From: Solicola gregarius
GTDB taxonomy: Bacteria; Actinomycetota; Actinomycetes; Propionibacteriales; Nocardioidaceae
Length of the DNA: 64,000 bases
Assembly: GCF_025790165.1 (NCBI RefSeq)
Contig: NZ_CP094970.1
Coordinates: 3,162,001-3,226,000 of the forward strand
Reading direction: 5' to 3'
Part shown: one piece after another, positions 42,387 through 51,881 of the stretch
Layout: every line of letters begins with the position of its first letter
How positions within the stretch are numbered: the first letter of the stretch is position 1
Program-made: the position numbers and the translations under genes
The notes under the pieces: model-generated
Seen by the model: the letters and a program-made list of their open reading frames with translations, nothing else
What the model was told of the DNA's origin: nothing
The model's database searches: none

Positions 42387-43772
42387 TCATCTGTGGAGCC
42401 GGCGGGCGGCCTCGGCGATCGAGCCGGTGATCGACGGGTAGACAGTGAACGACTGCGCGACCTGGTCGACCGTGAGGCGGCAGTTGACCGCAATCGAAAC
42501 GGCGTGGATCAGCTCGCTGGCCTGCCGTCCGACGACCACACCGCCGATCACGATGCCCGTGCCGGGAAGGCAGAACAGCTTCACGAAGCCGTCGCGTATG
42601 CCCTGCATCTTCGCTCGCGGGTTGCCGCCGAGCTGGATCGTCTGCGTACGCGCCTCGATGGTGCCGCCGTCGATGTCCTGCTGGGTGTAGCCGACGGTTG
42701 CGATCTCGGGCGAGGTGAACACGTTGCTCGCGACCTCACGCAGGTCGAGCGGGGAGACCGCGTCGCCGAGCGCATGCGACATCGCGATCCGGCCCTGCAT
42801 GGCTGCGACAGATGCGAGCATGAGGACGCCGGTGCAGTCGCCGGCCGCATACACCCCGCGGCCGGTCGTACGCGACACCTTGTCGACGGTGACGAAGCCG
42901 GCGTCGTCGACATCGACGCCGGCCGTGTCGAGGCCGATGTCGGACGAGTTGGGGATCGACCCGATCGCGAGCAAGCAATGCGATCCGTCGACGATTCGGC
43001 CATCGGTCAGCGTGACGCGTACGCCATCGCCGATCCGCTCGACCTGCTGCATCCGCGAGCGCGACATGACCTCCATGCCGCGCCGGGTGAAGACCTCTTC
43101 GAGCACGAGCGCCGCGTCGGCGTCCTCGCCGGGCAGTACCCGGTCGCGGCTCGAGACGAGTACGACCTCGCTGCCGAGCGCCTTGTACGCGCCCGCGAAC
43201 TCCGCGCCGGTGACGCCGGAGCCGACGACGATCAGTCGCTCGGGAAGGGCGTCGAGATCGTAGACCTGCTCCCAGGTGAGGATCCGCTCGCCGTCGGGCA
43301 ACGCGCTCGGGGATACCCGCGGATGCGCGCCGGTCGCCACCAGCACGACATCGGCAGCGAGCGTCTCGGTGCCTCCGTCGGCGAGCTCGGCCACGACCTT
43401 GTCGGGTCCGTCGAGCCGACCGGTGCCGTCGAGTACGCGGACGGACTCGCGTTCGAGCCGGCGCTCGATGTCGCCGGACTGTGCCTGCGCGAGGGCCTTG
43501 ACCCGGGTGTTGACGCGGCCGAGGTCGACAGTGACCGGACCGTCGTCGGACGCATCCACGCCGAGCTGTACGCCGAGCTCACCCGCGCCCTCGACCTCGG
43601 CCATCAGCTCGGAGGTCGCGATCAGGGTCTTGCTCGGAACGCAGTCGGTGAGAACCGTCGAGCCGCCGATGCCGTCACGGTCGACGATCGTGACCTCTGC
43701 CCCCAGCTGGGCGGCCACCAGAGCCGATTCGTAGCCGCCCGGTCCGCCTCCGATGATCACCACATGAGTCAC
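42387..43772 (-). CDS. lpdA: NAD(P)H-quinone reductase, LpdA-type flavoprotein
   Basis: A 461-residue disulfide-reductase-fold flavoprotein with FAD motif IGGGPGGYESALVAA, NAD(P) motif VVGSGVTGAEFAGAY and YAAGDCTG. The redox site reads GGSTVLTDCVPSKT, so the first Cys of the usual CxxxxC pair is missing. The C-terminal His-Glu pair is replaced as well (YPSITGSIAEAARR). This matches Mycobacterium LpdA (Rv3303c), a quinone reductase and not a lipoamide dehydrogenase. Its presence near punA-pmmB is also conserved there. The 182-nt gap to heme oxygenase shows only a weak 6-bp hairpin near 42225. Confidence 0.9.
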   Translation of the reverse strand: MTHVVIIGGGPGGYESALVAAQLGAEVTIVDRDGIGGSTVLTDCVPSKTLIATSELMAEVEGAGELGVQLGVDASDDGPVTVDLGRVNTRVKALAQAQSGDIERRLERESVRVLDGTGRLDGPDKVVAELADGGTETLAADVVLVATGAHPRVSPSALPDGERILTWEQVYDLDALPERLIVVGSGVTGAEFAGAYKALGSEVVLVSSRDRVLPGEDADAALVLEEVFTRRGMEVMSRSRMQQVERIGDGVRVTLTDGRIVDGSHCLLAIGSIPNSSDIGLDTAGVDVDDAGFVTVDKVSRTTGRGVYAAGDCTGVLMLASVAAMQGRIAMSHALGDAVSPLDLREVASNVFTSPEIATVGYTQQDIDGGTIEARTQTIQLGGNPRAKMQGIRDGFVKLFCLPGTGIVIGGVVVGRQASELIHAVSIAVNCRLTVDQVAQSFTVYPSITGSIAEAARRLHR

Positions 43773-43947
43773 CCGCCCATTCTCGCATCGAGGGCCTGCT
43801 GCAAGGCCCGGCCACCGTCCGTGACCGAACTACACGTCGGTTCTTCAGCGCAAGGGCTTCCCAATTCGCCTACAGCATGCACACAATCGACTGCAGGGAG
43901 TAGTCACATCAGTAACATCCGCCACATCTGGCGCAGGAGGGGATTCG

Positions 43948-45513
43948 ATGAGCCGTCTCGGGACGGTCATGCTGGGCGTGCTTGCCGCGATCGCGGCGAC
44001 ACTCGCACCGACGGGTACGAACGCGAGCCCGGCAGCACGCACCACCGACGGACAACACACGCAGGTCGACGCGCTCCACGTACCGCGGGCGGCCGGTGAC
44101 CGAAGCGCCGACGGGCAGGTCGCGCGGCTCGCACCGACGACGACCGACGACTACGCGATGGTCGCCGTGACCTGGGCGGCCGATGCCCGCGTGCGGGGCC
44201 TGCAGGTGCGCATACGTACGCGCGGATCCGACGGGTGGAGCGGCTGGCAGCACCTCGAGGTCGATAGCGACGCACCGACGGGCGGCGCAGTGGCGGGTAC
44301 CGTCCCGCTGTGGGTCGGCGATGCCGACGGCGTCGCCGTGCAGGTGAGTGCGGACGGCCGGCTGCCCGCCGACGTACGCGTCGTCACGATCGACCCCGCG
44401 GGCGTACCGGCCTCGCGCGCCGCCCGGCTGCCCTCGGCAGGTGGCCCCGTCGGCAAGCCGCGCTTCCCCCGACGCCCTCCGATCGTCACCCGAAAGGGCT
44501 GGAACGCAGACCCCGACCTCGGAGACAAGTGCTTCGCACCGATCTACGGGAAGACGACCAAAGCGGCGTTCGTCCACCACACAGTGGGTACGAACAACTA
44601 CTCGCCGGCCGACAGCGCCGCGATCGTGCAGGGCATCCAGGCGTACCACACGCAGGGACGCGGCTGGTGCGACATCGGCTACAACTTCCTCGTCGACCGG
44701 TTCGGTCGCATCTTCGAGGGTCGCAAGGGTGGCATGAACCGACCCGTCCGCGGGGCGCACTCGGGTGACTTCAACACCGACTCGATGGGCGTGTCGATGA
44801 TGGGCAACTTCGATACGGCACGGCTGTCGAAGCGGTTGAAGAATGCGGTCGTGCGGCTCGTCGGGTGGCGACTCGGCACCAACTACGTTTCGCCGCGCGG
44901 ACGAACGACGATGCAGGGCAAGCGCCTCAACCGGATCTCGGGTCACCGCGACGTGATGTCGACCGCGTGCCCCGGCAAGCACGGGTACGCCTGGCTGCCG
45001 CGACTCCGAAAGCGGGTGGGTACGTACCTGTCGCGCTTCGAGTCCGGGATCCGCGACTCGTTCGCCCGCCGGCGGACCGGCCCCGTGTTCATCGGTGAGC
45101 GGCGCCTCAAAGGCGGTCGGCAGACCGTCTTCACGCGCGGCCGGGGGTACTCGACCGCCAAGGCCGGTCCGCACTACGTACCGCGCAGCCCGCTGCTCGC
45201 CGGATACCGCGAGCGTGGCGGGCCGGGTGGAGCGCTCGGCTTCCCGGTGAGCAACTACCGGAAGACGAAGGTCAGCGGCCTCCATCGGGTCGCGACCGAG
45301 AAGGGCCGGCTGTTCGAGAACCGCGCCGACAAGGTGTACGCGCTCACCGGCGCGATCGAGCGCGCGTACCTGCGGCGCGGTGGTGTCTCGGGCAGGCTCG
45401 GCACACCGCGCTCCGACTCCGTGCCGACGCGCCGCGGCGCCAAGGCACGGTTCGCGAACGGCAGCATGCACTACGACAAGCGGACCAAGAAGGTCACCGT
45501 GAAGGTCTGGTGA
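43948..45513 (+). CDS. Secreted N-acetylmuramoyl-L-alanine amidase with LGFP repeats
   Basis: A 521-residue exported protein with a signal peptide (about 1-27). A beta-rich N-terminal region (about 60-150) precedes a PGRP/amidase_2 domain (about 175-365: AAFVHHTVGTNNY, GWCDIGYNFLVDRFGRIFEGR, ISGHRDVMSTACPG). The C-terminal region carries LGFP-type cell-wall repeats (GGALGFPVSN; SGRLGTPRSD). Zinc ligands His, His and Cys are in place. It cleaves the stem peptide from peptidoglycan. It overlaps the SpoIID-domain gene by GTGA, implying joint action in wall remodelling. Confidence 0.93.
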   Translation: MSRLGTVMLGVLAAIAATLAPTGTNASPAARTTDGQHTQVDALHVPRAAGDRSADGQVARLAPTTTDDYAMVAVTWAADARVRGLQVRIRTRGSDGWSGWQHLEVDSDAPTGGAVAGTVPLWVGDADGVAVQVSADGRLPADVRVVTIDPAGVPASRAARLPSAGGPVGKPRFPRRPPIVTRKGWNADPDLGDKCFAPIYGKTTKAAFVHHTVGTNNYSPADSAAIVQGIQAYHTQGRGWCDIGYNFLVDRFGRIFEGRKGGMNRPVRGAHSGDFNTDSMGVSMMGNFDTARLSKRLKNAVVRLVGWRLGTNYVSPRGRTTMQGKRLNRISGHRDVMSTACPGKHGYAWLPRLRKRVGTYLSRFESGIRDSFARRRTGPVFIGERRLKGGRQTVFTRGRGYSTAKAGPHYVPRSPLLAGYRERGGPGGALGFPVSNYRKTKVSGLHRVATEKGRLFENRADKVYALTGAIERAYLRRGGVSGRLGTPRSDSVPTRRGAKARFANGSMHYDKRTKKVTVKVW

Positions 45514-46805
45514 GGGGGTTGATCGACTTGCGGGCATCTGCTTCGCGTCTGCGTGCTCCCGTTGCCGTGGTGGTTCCGTTGCTGGTCACCGTGCCGTTGT
45601 TCGTGGCTGCCGGTCCCAGTGCCGCCGAAGCGGATGACGACAGTGGCGAGGGCTGGGCAGTGGCGGCCGATCCGCCGGCGGCCGTACGTACCTCCGAACG
45701 GGCCGCCGTCAGGATCGAGGGGCGCGGCTACGGGCACGGCATCGGCATGTCGCAGTACGGCGCGCAAGGCGCGGCCCGCAAGGGACTGTCGTACCGGCAG
45801 ATCGTGCGGTTCTACTACCCGAACACGAAGCTCGCGGTCAATCGCGGGTTCCTCCGGGTGCTGCTGACCGCAGACACCACCGACACGGTCATCGTGCGGC
45901 GGGCGCGTGGACTGACAGTGCGCGACTCCGCAGACAACAAGGCGTTCAAGCTGCCCGCACGCAAGGGCGTACGCGAGTGGCGGATCGTCCCTGCCGTCGG
46001 CAAACCGGCCAAGTCGGCGGTGCAGTACCGCGACTCCAACGGCTGGCACCGCTGGCGGGTGCCGGGTCGGCGGCTGCTGCGCGGAGACGGCACGTTCCGC
46101 CGGCCTGGTCCGCTGCGGCTCATCATGCCCGACGGGTCGACGCAGGCGTACCGAGGTGCATTGCGGTCGGCATCGCCGAGCCCGTCGAGCCACACGCGCG
46201 ACACCGTCAACGTGCTGCGCCTGCAGAACTATCTCAAGGGCGTCGTGCCGGTAGAGATGCCGTCGTACTGGTCGCAGCCGGCACTGCGCGCGCAGGCGGT
46301 CGCGGCGCGGTCGTACGCACTGAACCTCAAACGCCGTGACGGTCACGCTCACTACGACGTGTGCGACACGACGAGCTGCCAGGTATACGGCGGCTACCGG
46401 GTCGAGACCGACGCGACGAACGCGGCCGTGAAGGCGACGTCGGGAGAGACCGTCGAGTACAAGGGCAAGCCCGCGCTCACGATGTTCTCCTCGTCGTCCG
46501 GTGGCTGGACGGCATGGGGTGGGCTGCCCTACCTGCGCGCCCACCGCGACCGGTACGACCGCTGGGCCGGAAACCCTATGCGCAGCTGGAAGGCACGCGT
46601 GTCGAGATCGACGCTCGAGCGGGCGTACCCGGCGCTGGGTCGGCTGAAGGCGGTGCGAGTGGTCAAGCGGAACGGCCACGGTGCCTGGAACGGCCGCGCG
46701 CAGCGGGTGGCGCTCCGAGGCACCGGCACGACGGTGCGGCTCAGCGGCAGCGACTTCCGCTCGCTGCTCGGCCTGCGCTCCGACTGGGTCCGCATCAAGC
46801 GGTGA
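45510..46805 (+). CDS. Secreted SpoIID/LytB-domain protein
   Basis: A 431-residue exported protein: signal peptide about 1-40, then a conserved RIEGRGYGHGIGMSQYGA-type motif. The SpoIID/LytB core follows (VLRLQNYLKGVVPVEMPSYW; ALRAQAVAARSYAL; DTTSCQVYGGY; TMFSSSSGG). SpoIID proteins are lytic transglycosylases acting on denuded glycan; actinobacterial non-sporulating forms often pair with amidases, as here. The start overlaps the amidase stop. Its TGA stop is formed by the first unit of a 22-bp repeat array. Confidence 0.92.
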   Translation: MRGLIDLRASASRLRAPVAVVVPLLVTVPLFVAAGPSAAEADDDSGEGWAVAADPPAAVRTSERAAVRIEGRGYGHGIGMSQYGAQGAARKGLSYRQIVRFYYPNTKLAVNRGFLRVLLTADTTDTVIVRRARGLTVRDSADNKAFKLPARKGVREWRIVPAVGKPAKSAVQYRDSNGWHRWRVPGRRLLRGDGTFRRPGPLRLIMPDGSTQAYRGALRSASPSPSSHTRDTVNVLRLQNYLKGVVPVEMPSYWSQPALRAQAVAARSYALNLKRRDGHAHYDVCDTTSCQVYGGYRVETDATNAAVKATSGETVEYKGKPALTMFSSSSGGWTAWGGLPYLRAHRDRYDRWAGNPMRSWKARVSRSTLERAYPALGRLKAVRVVKRNGHGAWNGRAQRVALRGTGTTVRLSGSDFRSLLGLRSDWVRIKR

Positions 46806-46980
46806 GGAGAGGATCCCGGCCCGGTGAGGAGAGGAACCCGGCCCGGTGAGGAGAGGAACCCGGCCCGGTGAGGAGGGGAACCCGGCCCGGTGAGGAGAGG
46901 ATCCCGGCCCTGAGCCGGCCAGAATCCGCTCGCGAAGGGGCCGGAAGTCTCTCCTCACCGGGCCAGAACTCTCTCCTCAC
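46800..46980. repeat. Head-to-head array of eight 22-bp GAGGAGAG units
   Basis: Five direct units run from 46800 to 46909 at exact 22-bp period (cores GATCCC or GAACCC). A 5-bp centre and three inverted units follow (46915-46980), the first of them degenerate. The architecture, five plus three, equals the array at 22729. It fills the gap between the convergent SpoIID-domain and pyruvate carboxylase genes from stop codon to stop codon. Confidence 0.95.
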
Positions 46981-46985
46981 CGTTC

Positions 46986-49900
46986 TCAGGAAAGGACGAG
47001 GAGGAGGTCGCCGCCCTCGGCCTGCCTGCTGGAGTCGATGGCGAGGCGCTCGACCGTGCCCGCGGTCGACGCGGTGATCGTGGCCTCCATCTTCATCGCC
47101 TCGATCGTCGCGACGGCCTGACCGGCATCGACGGTGTCTCCGACGGCGACGGTGGGCGTCACCACGCCGGCGAACGGCACGGCCACCTGCTTCGGGTTCG
47201 ACCCGTCCGCCTTCTCGGCCGAGACGACGTCGACGGCGATCGCGCGATCGCGCACGGTAACCGGCCGGAGCTGGCCATTCAGCGTGCACATGACCGTACG
47301 CAGCCCGCGCTCGTCCGCGTCGCTGATCGCCTGCAGACCAAGGATGAGCGTCTTGCCCTCCTCGATCTCGACCTCCGAGTCATGGTCGGTGTCGAGCCCG
47401 TACCAGAAGGCGGTGCTCGGCACGACCGACAGGTCACCGTACTCGTCGCGGGCGCGCAGGCAGTCGTCCGTCGGTCCGGGGAAGAGCAGCCGGTTCAGCG
47501 TCCCCTGCCGGTCGGTCTTGAGGCCGCCGCGCTCGTCGGCCGAGAGCTCGGCGGCCGGGGCCTTATGGGTACGCCCCGCGAGCGCGCGCGTACGGAACGG
47601 CTCCGGCCAGCCGCCGGGAGGGACGCCGAGGTCGCCGGACAGGAAGCCGATCACGGAGTCGGGCACGTCGAAGCGACCGGGGTCGGCGGCGAACTCCTCG
47701 GGATCCGCGCCCACGGCCACGAGATGCAGCGCCAGGTCGCCGACGACCTTGCTCGACGGCGTCACCTTGACGATGTTGCCGAGGATGTCGTTCGCCGCGG
47801 CGTACATGTCCTCGATCTGCTCGAACTTCTCGCCGAGGCCGAGCGCGATCGCCTGCTGGCGCAGGTTCGACAGCTGCCCGCCCGGGATCTCATGCGTATA
47901 GACACGTCCGGTCGGCGCGGGCAGCGCCGACTCGAACGGCGCGTACAGGCGCCGGGTGGCTTCCCAGTACGGCTCGAGGTCGTTGATCGCGTCGAGGTCG
48001 AGGCCGGTCTCGCGGGGTGCGTGGTTGGTGCTCGCGACCAGCGCCGACAACGGGGGCTGGCTCGTCGTGCCCGACACTGCGGCGTTCGTGGCGTCCACGG
48101 CGTCGACGCCCGCATCGATGGCCGCGAGCAGGGTCGCGAGCTGTCCACCCGCGGTGTCATGCGTGTGCAGGTGAACGGGCAGGTCGAAACGGCTGCGCAG
48201 TGCCTCTACCAGCGTTCGGGCCGCGGGTGCGCGCAGCAGCCCCGCCATGTCCTTGATCGCGATGACATGGGCGCCCGCGTCCACGATGCGCTCGGCCAGC
48301 CCGAGGTAGTAGTCGAGCGTGTACAGCGACTCGCGCGGATCGCTCAGATCGCCCGTGTAGCAAAGCGCGACCTCGGCGACCGCAGTGTCGGTCGCGCGTA
48401 CGGCCTCGATCGCGGGTCGCATCTGCTCGACGTCGTTGAGCGCATCGAAGATGCGGAACACGTCGATGCCAGTCTGTGTCGCCTCGCTGACGAACGCATC
48501 CGTGACCTCGGTCGGGTAGGGCGTGTAGCCGACCGTGTTGCGGCCGCGCAGCAGCATCTGCAGGCAGATGTTCGGGACTGCCTCGCGTAGCTGGGCGAGT
48601 CGGTCCCACGGATCCTCGTGCAGGAACCGCAGCGCGACGTCGTACGTCGCGCCGCCCCACGCCTCGAGCGACCACAGCTGCGACGTCGTGCGGGCGACGT
48701 GGGGTGCGACGCCGAGCAGGTCGGCCGTGCGTACTCGGGTGGCAAGCAACGACTGGTGCGCATCTCGGAAGGTCGTATCCGTGACCGCGACATTCTCCTG
48801 TGTACGCAGGAGTCTCGCGAACTCGACAGGACCGACGTCGCGCAGCAGCTGGCGGGTGCCGGGCGGAGGCGCCGTCGACAGGTCGCACTCGGGAAGCTTG
48901 CTGACCGGGTCGATGCTAACCGGTCGCGCGCCGTGCGGCCGGTTGACCGTCACGTCGGCGAGGTACCGCAGGAGCCGGGTACCGCGGTCGGCCGAGTGCA
49001 CCTGCGTGAGCAGCTGCGGGTTGTTGTCGATGAACGACGTCGACAGCTTGCCGGCCTTGAAGTCGGGGTTGCCCAGCAGCGCGAGCAGGAACGAGATGTT
49101 CGTGGCGACGCCACGGATCCGGAACTCCGCGATCGCCCGCTCCGCGCGCTCGACGGCGGAAGGGAAGTCGCGCCCGCGGCACGTCAGCTTGGTCAGCATC
49201 GAGTCGAAATGCGCGCTGACCTCGGCCCCGGTGTACGTCGTGCCGCCGTCGAGTCGCACACCTGCGCCGCCGGGGGAGCGGTACGTCGTGATGCGTCCCG
49301 TGTCGGGGCGGAAACCGTTCGCGGGGTCCTCGGTGGTGATGCGGCACTGCAGCGCGGCGCCGCGTACTCGGATGGAGTCTTGGGTGAGCCCGAGATCGGC
49401 GAGCGTCTCGCCGGAGGCGATTCGCATCTGCGCCTGGACGAGGTCGACGTCGGTGACCTCCTCGGTGACGGTGTGCTCGACCTGGATGCGCGGGTTCATC
49501 TCGATGAACACGTACGAGCCGTCGGGAGCGACCAGGAACTCCACCGTGCCGGCGCAGGTGTAGCCGATCGCCGTCGCGAACCGCACCGCGTCGGCGCAGA
49601 TGTTCGCTCGCAGGTGGGGGTCGAGGTGCGGTGCGGGCGCGATCTCGACGACCTTCTGGTGCCGTCGCTGCACCGAGCAGTCGCGCTCGTACAGATGCAC
49701 GACCTCGCCGGTGCCGTCGGCGAGGATCTGCACCTCGATGTGGCGCGGGTCGACGACCGCCTGTTCGATGAAGACGGTCGAGTCGCCGAACGCGCCCTCG
49801 GCCTCGCGCATTGCGGCCTCGATCGAGGGTCGAAGCTCGGGTGCGGTGTCGACGCGTCGCATACCGCGTCCGCCGCCGCCCGCGACGGCCTTGACGAACA

Positions 49901-50363
49901 GCGGGTACGAAAGCGCGTCGGCGGCCGCGACGAGCTCGTCGACGTCGGTGCTCGGCGGCACGGAGCCGAGGGTGGGTACGCCGGCCTCCTTCGCGGCGGC
50001 GATCGCGCGCGCCTTGTTGCCGGTCAGCCGCAGCACGTCGACGCTCGGCCCGATGAACGTGATGCCGGCGTCTGCGCAGGCTTGCGCCAGGGCGGGGTTC
50101 TCGCTCAGGAAGCCGTAGCCCGGGTAGACCGCATCGGCGCCCGCCGCGACGGCGGTCGCGACGATGCCGTCGGGATCGAGGTACGCGCGTACGGCGTGTC
50201 CGCGCTCGCCGATCTGGTAGGCCTCGTCGGCCTTCAGCCGGTGCTCGGACCCACGGTCCTCGTACGGGAAGACGGCGACGGTGCGCGCGTCCAGCTCGTA
50301 CGCGGCCCGGAACGCGCGAATGGCGATCTCGCCGCGGTTGGCGACCAGCACCTTGGAGAACAT
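46986..50363 (-). CDS. pyc: Pyruvate carboxylase
   Basis: A 1125-residue single-chain pyruvate carboxylase producing oxaloacetate. Order: biotin carboxylase (about 1-455; GGGGRGMRRV, EMNPRIQVEH), carboxyltransferase (about 530-800; TDTTFRDAHQSLLATR, ALRFLHEDPW, HLHTHDTAGGQ), the PC-specific domain, and C-terminal biotinyl domain with biotin lysine in IEAMKMEA. Length is typical. It is downstream of, and co-directional with, the four-gene membrane operon, separated by 98 nt, so it probably has its own promoter. Confidence 0.97.
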   Translation of the reverse strand: MFSKVLVANRGEIAIRAFRAAYELDARTVAVFPYEDRGSEHRLKADEAYQIGERGHAVRAYLDPDGIVATAVAAGADAVYPGYGFLSENPALAQACADAGITFIGPSVDVLRLTGNKARAIAAAKEAGVPTLGSVPPSTDVDELVAAADALSYPLFVKAVAGGGGRGMRRVDTAPELRPSIEAAMREAEGAFGDSTVFIEQAVVDPRHIEVQILADGTGEVVHLYERDCSVQRRHQKVVEIAPAPHLDPHLRANICADAVRFATAIGYTCAGTVEFLVAPDGSYVFIEMNPRIQVEHTVTEEVTDVDLVQAQMRIASGETLADLGLTQDSIRVRGAALQCRITTEDPANGFRPDTGRITTYRSPGGAGVRLDGGTTYTGAEVSAHFDSMLTKLTCRGRDFPSAVERAERAIAEFRIRGVATNISFLLALLGNPDFKAGKLSTSFIDNNPQLLTQVHSADRGTRLLRYLADVTVNRPHGARPVSIDPVSKLPECDLSTAPPPGTRQLLRDVGPVEFARLLRTQENVAVTDTTFRDAHQSLLATRVRTADLLGVAPHVARTTSQLWSLEAWGGATYDVALRFLHEDPWDRLAQLREAVPNICLQMLLRGRNTVGYTPYPTEVTDAFVSEATQTGIDVFRIFDALNDVEQMRPAIEAVRATDTAVAEVALCYTGDLSDPRESLYTLDYYLGLAERIVDAGAHVIAIKDMAGLLRAPAARTLVEALRSRFDLPVHLHTHDTAGGQLATLLAAIDAGVDAVDATNAAVSGTTSQPPLSALVASTNHAPRETGLDLDAINDLEPYWEATRRLYAPFESALPAPTGRVYTHEIPGGQLSNLRQQAIALGLGEKFEQIEDMYAAANDILGNIVKVTPSSKVVGDLALHLVAVGADPEEFAADPGRFDVPDSVIGFLSGDLGVPPGGWPEPFRTRALAGRTHKAPAAELSADERGGLKTDRQGTLNRLLFPGPTDDCLRARDEYGDLSVVPSTAFWYGLDTDHDSEVEIEEGKTLILGLQAISDADERGLRTVMCTLNGQLRPVTVRDRAIAVDVVSAEKADGSNPKQVAVPFAGVVTPTVAVGDTVDAGQAVATIEAMKMEATITASTAGTVERLAIDSSRQAEGGDLLLVLS

Positions 50364-50461
50364 GCGCCGAGGCTATCTCGGAAGGTCCGGTACCCGGGAT
50401 GATCGGTCTCGCTCACCGGGATGCCCCTTCGCTGACGGCTCGGTGGTGCGGGAGCGACGGC

Positions 50462-51703
50462 TCAGCCGCGGCGGCTCTTCAGCCGGCCGAGCAGGTCCGG
50501 CTCGAGCGCGCCGTACCCGGTGCTCGCCCACGGCTCGATCTCGAGTGCGAAGTAGTGCCGCGGTCGCCCGTCGTACGGGAAGTCGAGCACGTCATCGGGC
50601 ATCCGCCCCGCGTCGATGGTGTCGGCGCACGTCGCGCACGCCGGTACGTCGACGCCTGCGGCCGCCCCGCGCCAGCTCACGGTGCGGGTCGAGTCGCCGT
50701 GCAGTGGGTTGAGATAGCAGGGGCGCGTGGGCTCCCACTCCCGGCCGGCGACGGCGGCGTCGAGTGCCGAGTCGCCCCGGGCCGCGAGCACGATGACGCC
50801 GACGGTGTCGGCAGAGGAGTGCGGGCCGTCGAGCATGCGCCGGGCGATCGTGTGGTGCTCGACGGCCTGCTGCCACGCGTCGTCGGCTCGCAGCGACGTG
50901 GACTCCTCGATGCGTGCTCCGAGTGCCGTCAGGGCACGCCGCGCCCTCTTCTCCCGACGCCGACGTTCGGTGGCAAGGGTCGCACCGAGGTTCGGCACCG
51001 GGACCTCGAACCGGCTCGCCGAGCCGCTCGAACCACTCGGATCACCCGACCTGCGCCGGCGTGCCAGCAGTGCGACGCCGGCGGCGACCAGTGCGAGCAC
51101 GACCACGACGCCGATGCCCATCGTGATGCCGGCGCCGGAGTCCTCGGTCGTCGAGTCGGTGCCCTGGCCTGACGTCGTCGTACCGGTGTCGGGCGCCGGC
51201 GTATTCTCCCCGGCCGCCTCGGTTCCTTGCTCACGGTTGCCGTTGTGCTGGCCGTCGCGGTCAGGCTTGTTGAGCCGCTTGTACACAGTGCGCGCATCGC
51301 CCCCGGCGACGAGCCGGGCGGTGTCGACGACCTGGTCGGCCACGCCGTTCGGGTGGCGGAGCTTCGCCGACTCCGTTGCATAGAAGGGATCCGGTGCACG
51401 GCCGAAGGCGTACGCGGCGACCTGGAGGTTTCCGGTGCCCTCGATGCCGATGTACGTGCCATGCGGGTCGACGTGCTTGCGCATCGAGGCGAACAGCTGC
51501 TCGACGTTCCCGTGGAATCGAGGATGGTCGGCGGGGACCTTGATCAGGGCGACATGGATCGGTGGCCGGTGCTCGGCGACGGCCTTCTCGATGAGTCGCT
51601 CGACCCGCGGCGAGAACTTCGAGCGAAGCCCCGGCGAGATCCAGACGCCGTCGCGTCCGAGCTCACGCTCGATCTTGTGCAGGCTCTTGTCATTGATCCT
51701 CAA
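50462..51703 (-). CDS. Membrane protein, paralogue 4 of the CYxNPLHG family
   Basis: A 413-residue protein I cannot assign to a named family. An N-terminal globular domain (about 1-145; GVWISPGLRSKFSP, HVALIKVPADHPRFHG) is TPM-like in pattern and has no signal peptide. A Ser/Thr/Gly-rich linker, one transmembrane helix (191-214) and a basic stretch follow. The cytoplasmic domain has CYLNPLHG (329-336), CATC (356-359) and WASTGYG (392-398). The last domain and the overall order repeat in the two larger upstream genes. TTG 51703 with GGCGAGG upstream is the likely start. Confidence 0.75.
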   Translation of the reverse strand: MRINDKSLHKIERELGRDGVWISPGLRSKFSPRVERLIEKAVAEHRPPIHVALIKVPADHPRFHGNVEQLFASMRKHVDPHGTYIGIEGTGNLQVAAYAFGRAPDPFYATESAKLRHPNGVADQVVDTARLVAGGDARTVYKRLNKPDRDGQHNGNREQGTEAAGENTPAPDTGTTTSGQGTDSTTEDSGAGITMGIGVVVVLALVAAGVALLARRRRSGDPSGSSGSASRFEVPVPNLGATLATERRRREKRARRALTALGARIEESTSLRADDAWQQAVEHHTIARRMLDGPHSSADTVGVIVLAARGDSALDAAVAGREWEPTRPCYLNPLHGDSTRTVSWRGAAAGVDVPACATCADTIDAGRMPDDVLDFPYDGRPRHYFALEIEPWASTGYGALEPDLLGRLKSRRG

Positions 51704-51881
51704 CGATGCCTCGCCGATGGGCTCTGGGCGTTGGGACCTACGTTGCTGATCTGTTTGGACGACATCGAAGCGTTTCGTTCAATCCTTGATCTCATGTGTG
51801 CGCGGCCACGAGACCGATGCGCTGGGACGAGTGCGGTGATCGTATCGGATCGCTGCCGACGCGCCCCTCGTCCCTCACTCC

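Noticed and set aside
43900-43935. Three ACATC repeats at 9-nt spacing before the amidase gene as an operator
   Set aside because: Too short and degenerate, and no matching regulator is nearby.
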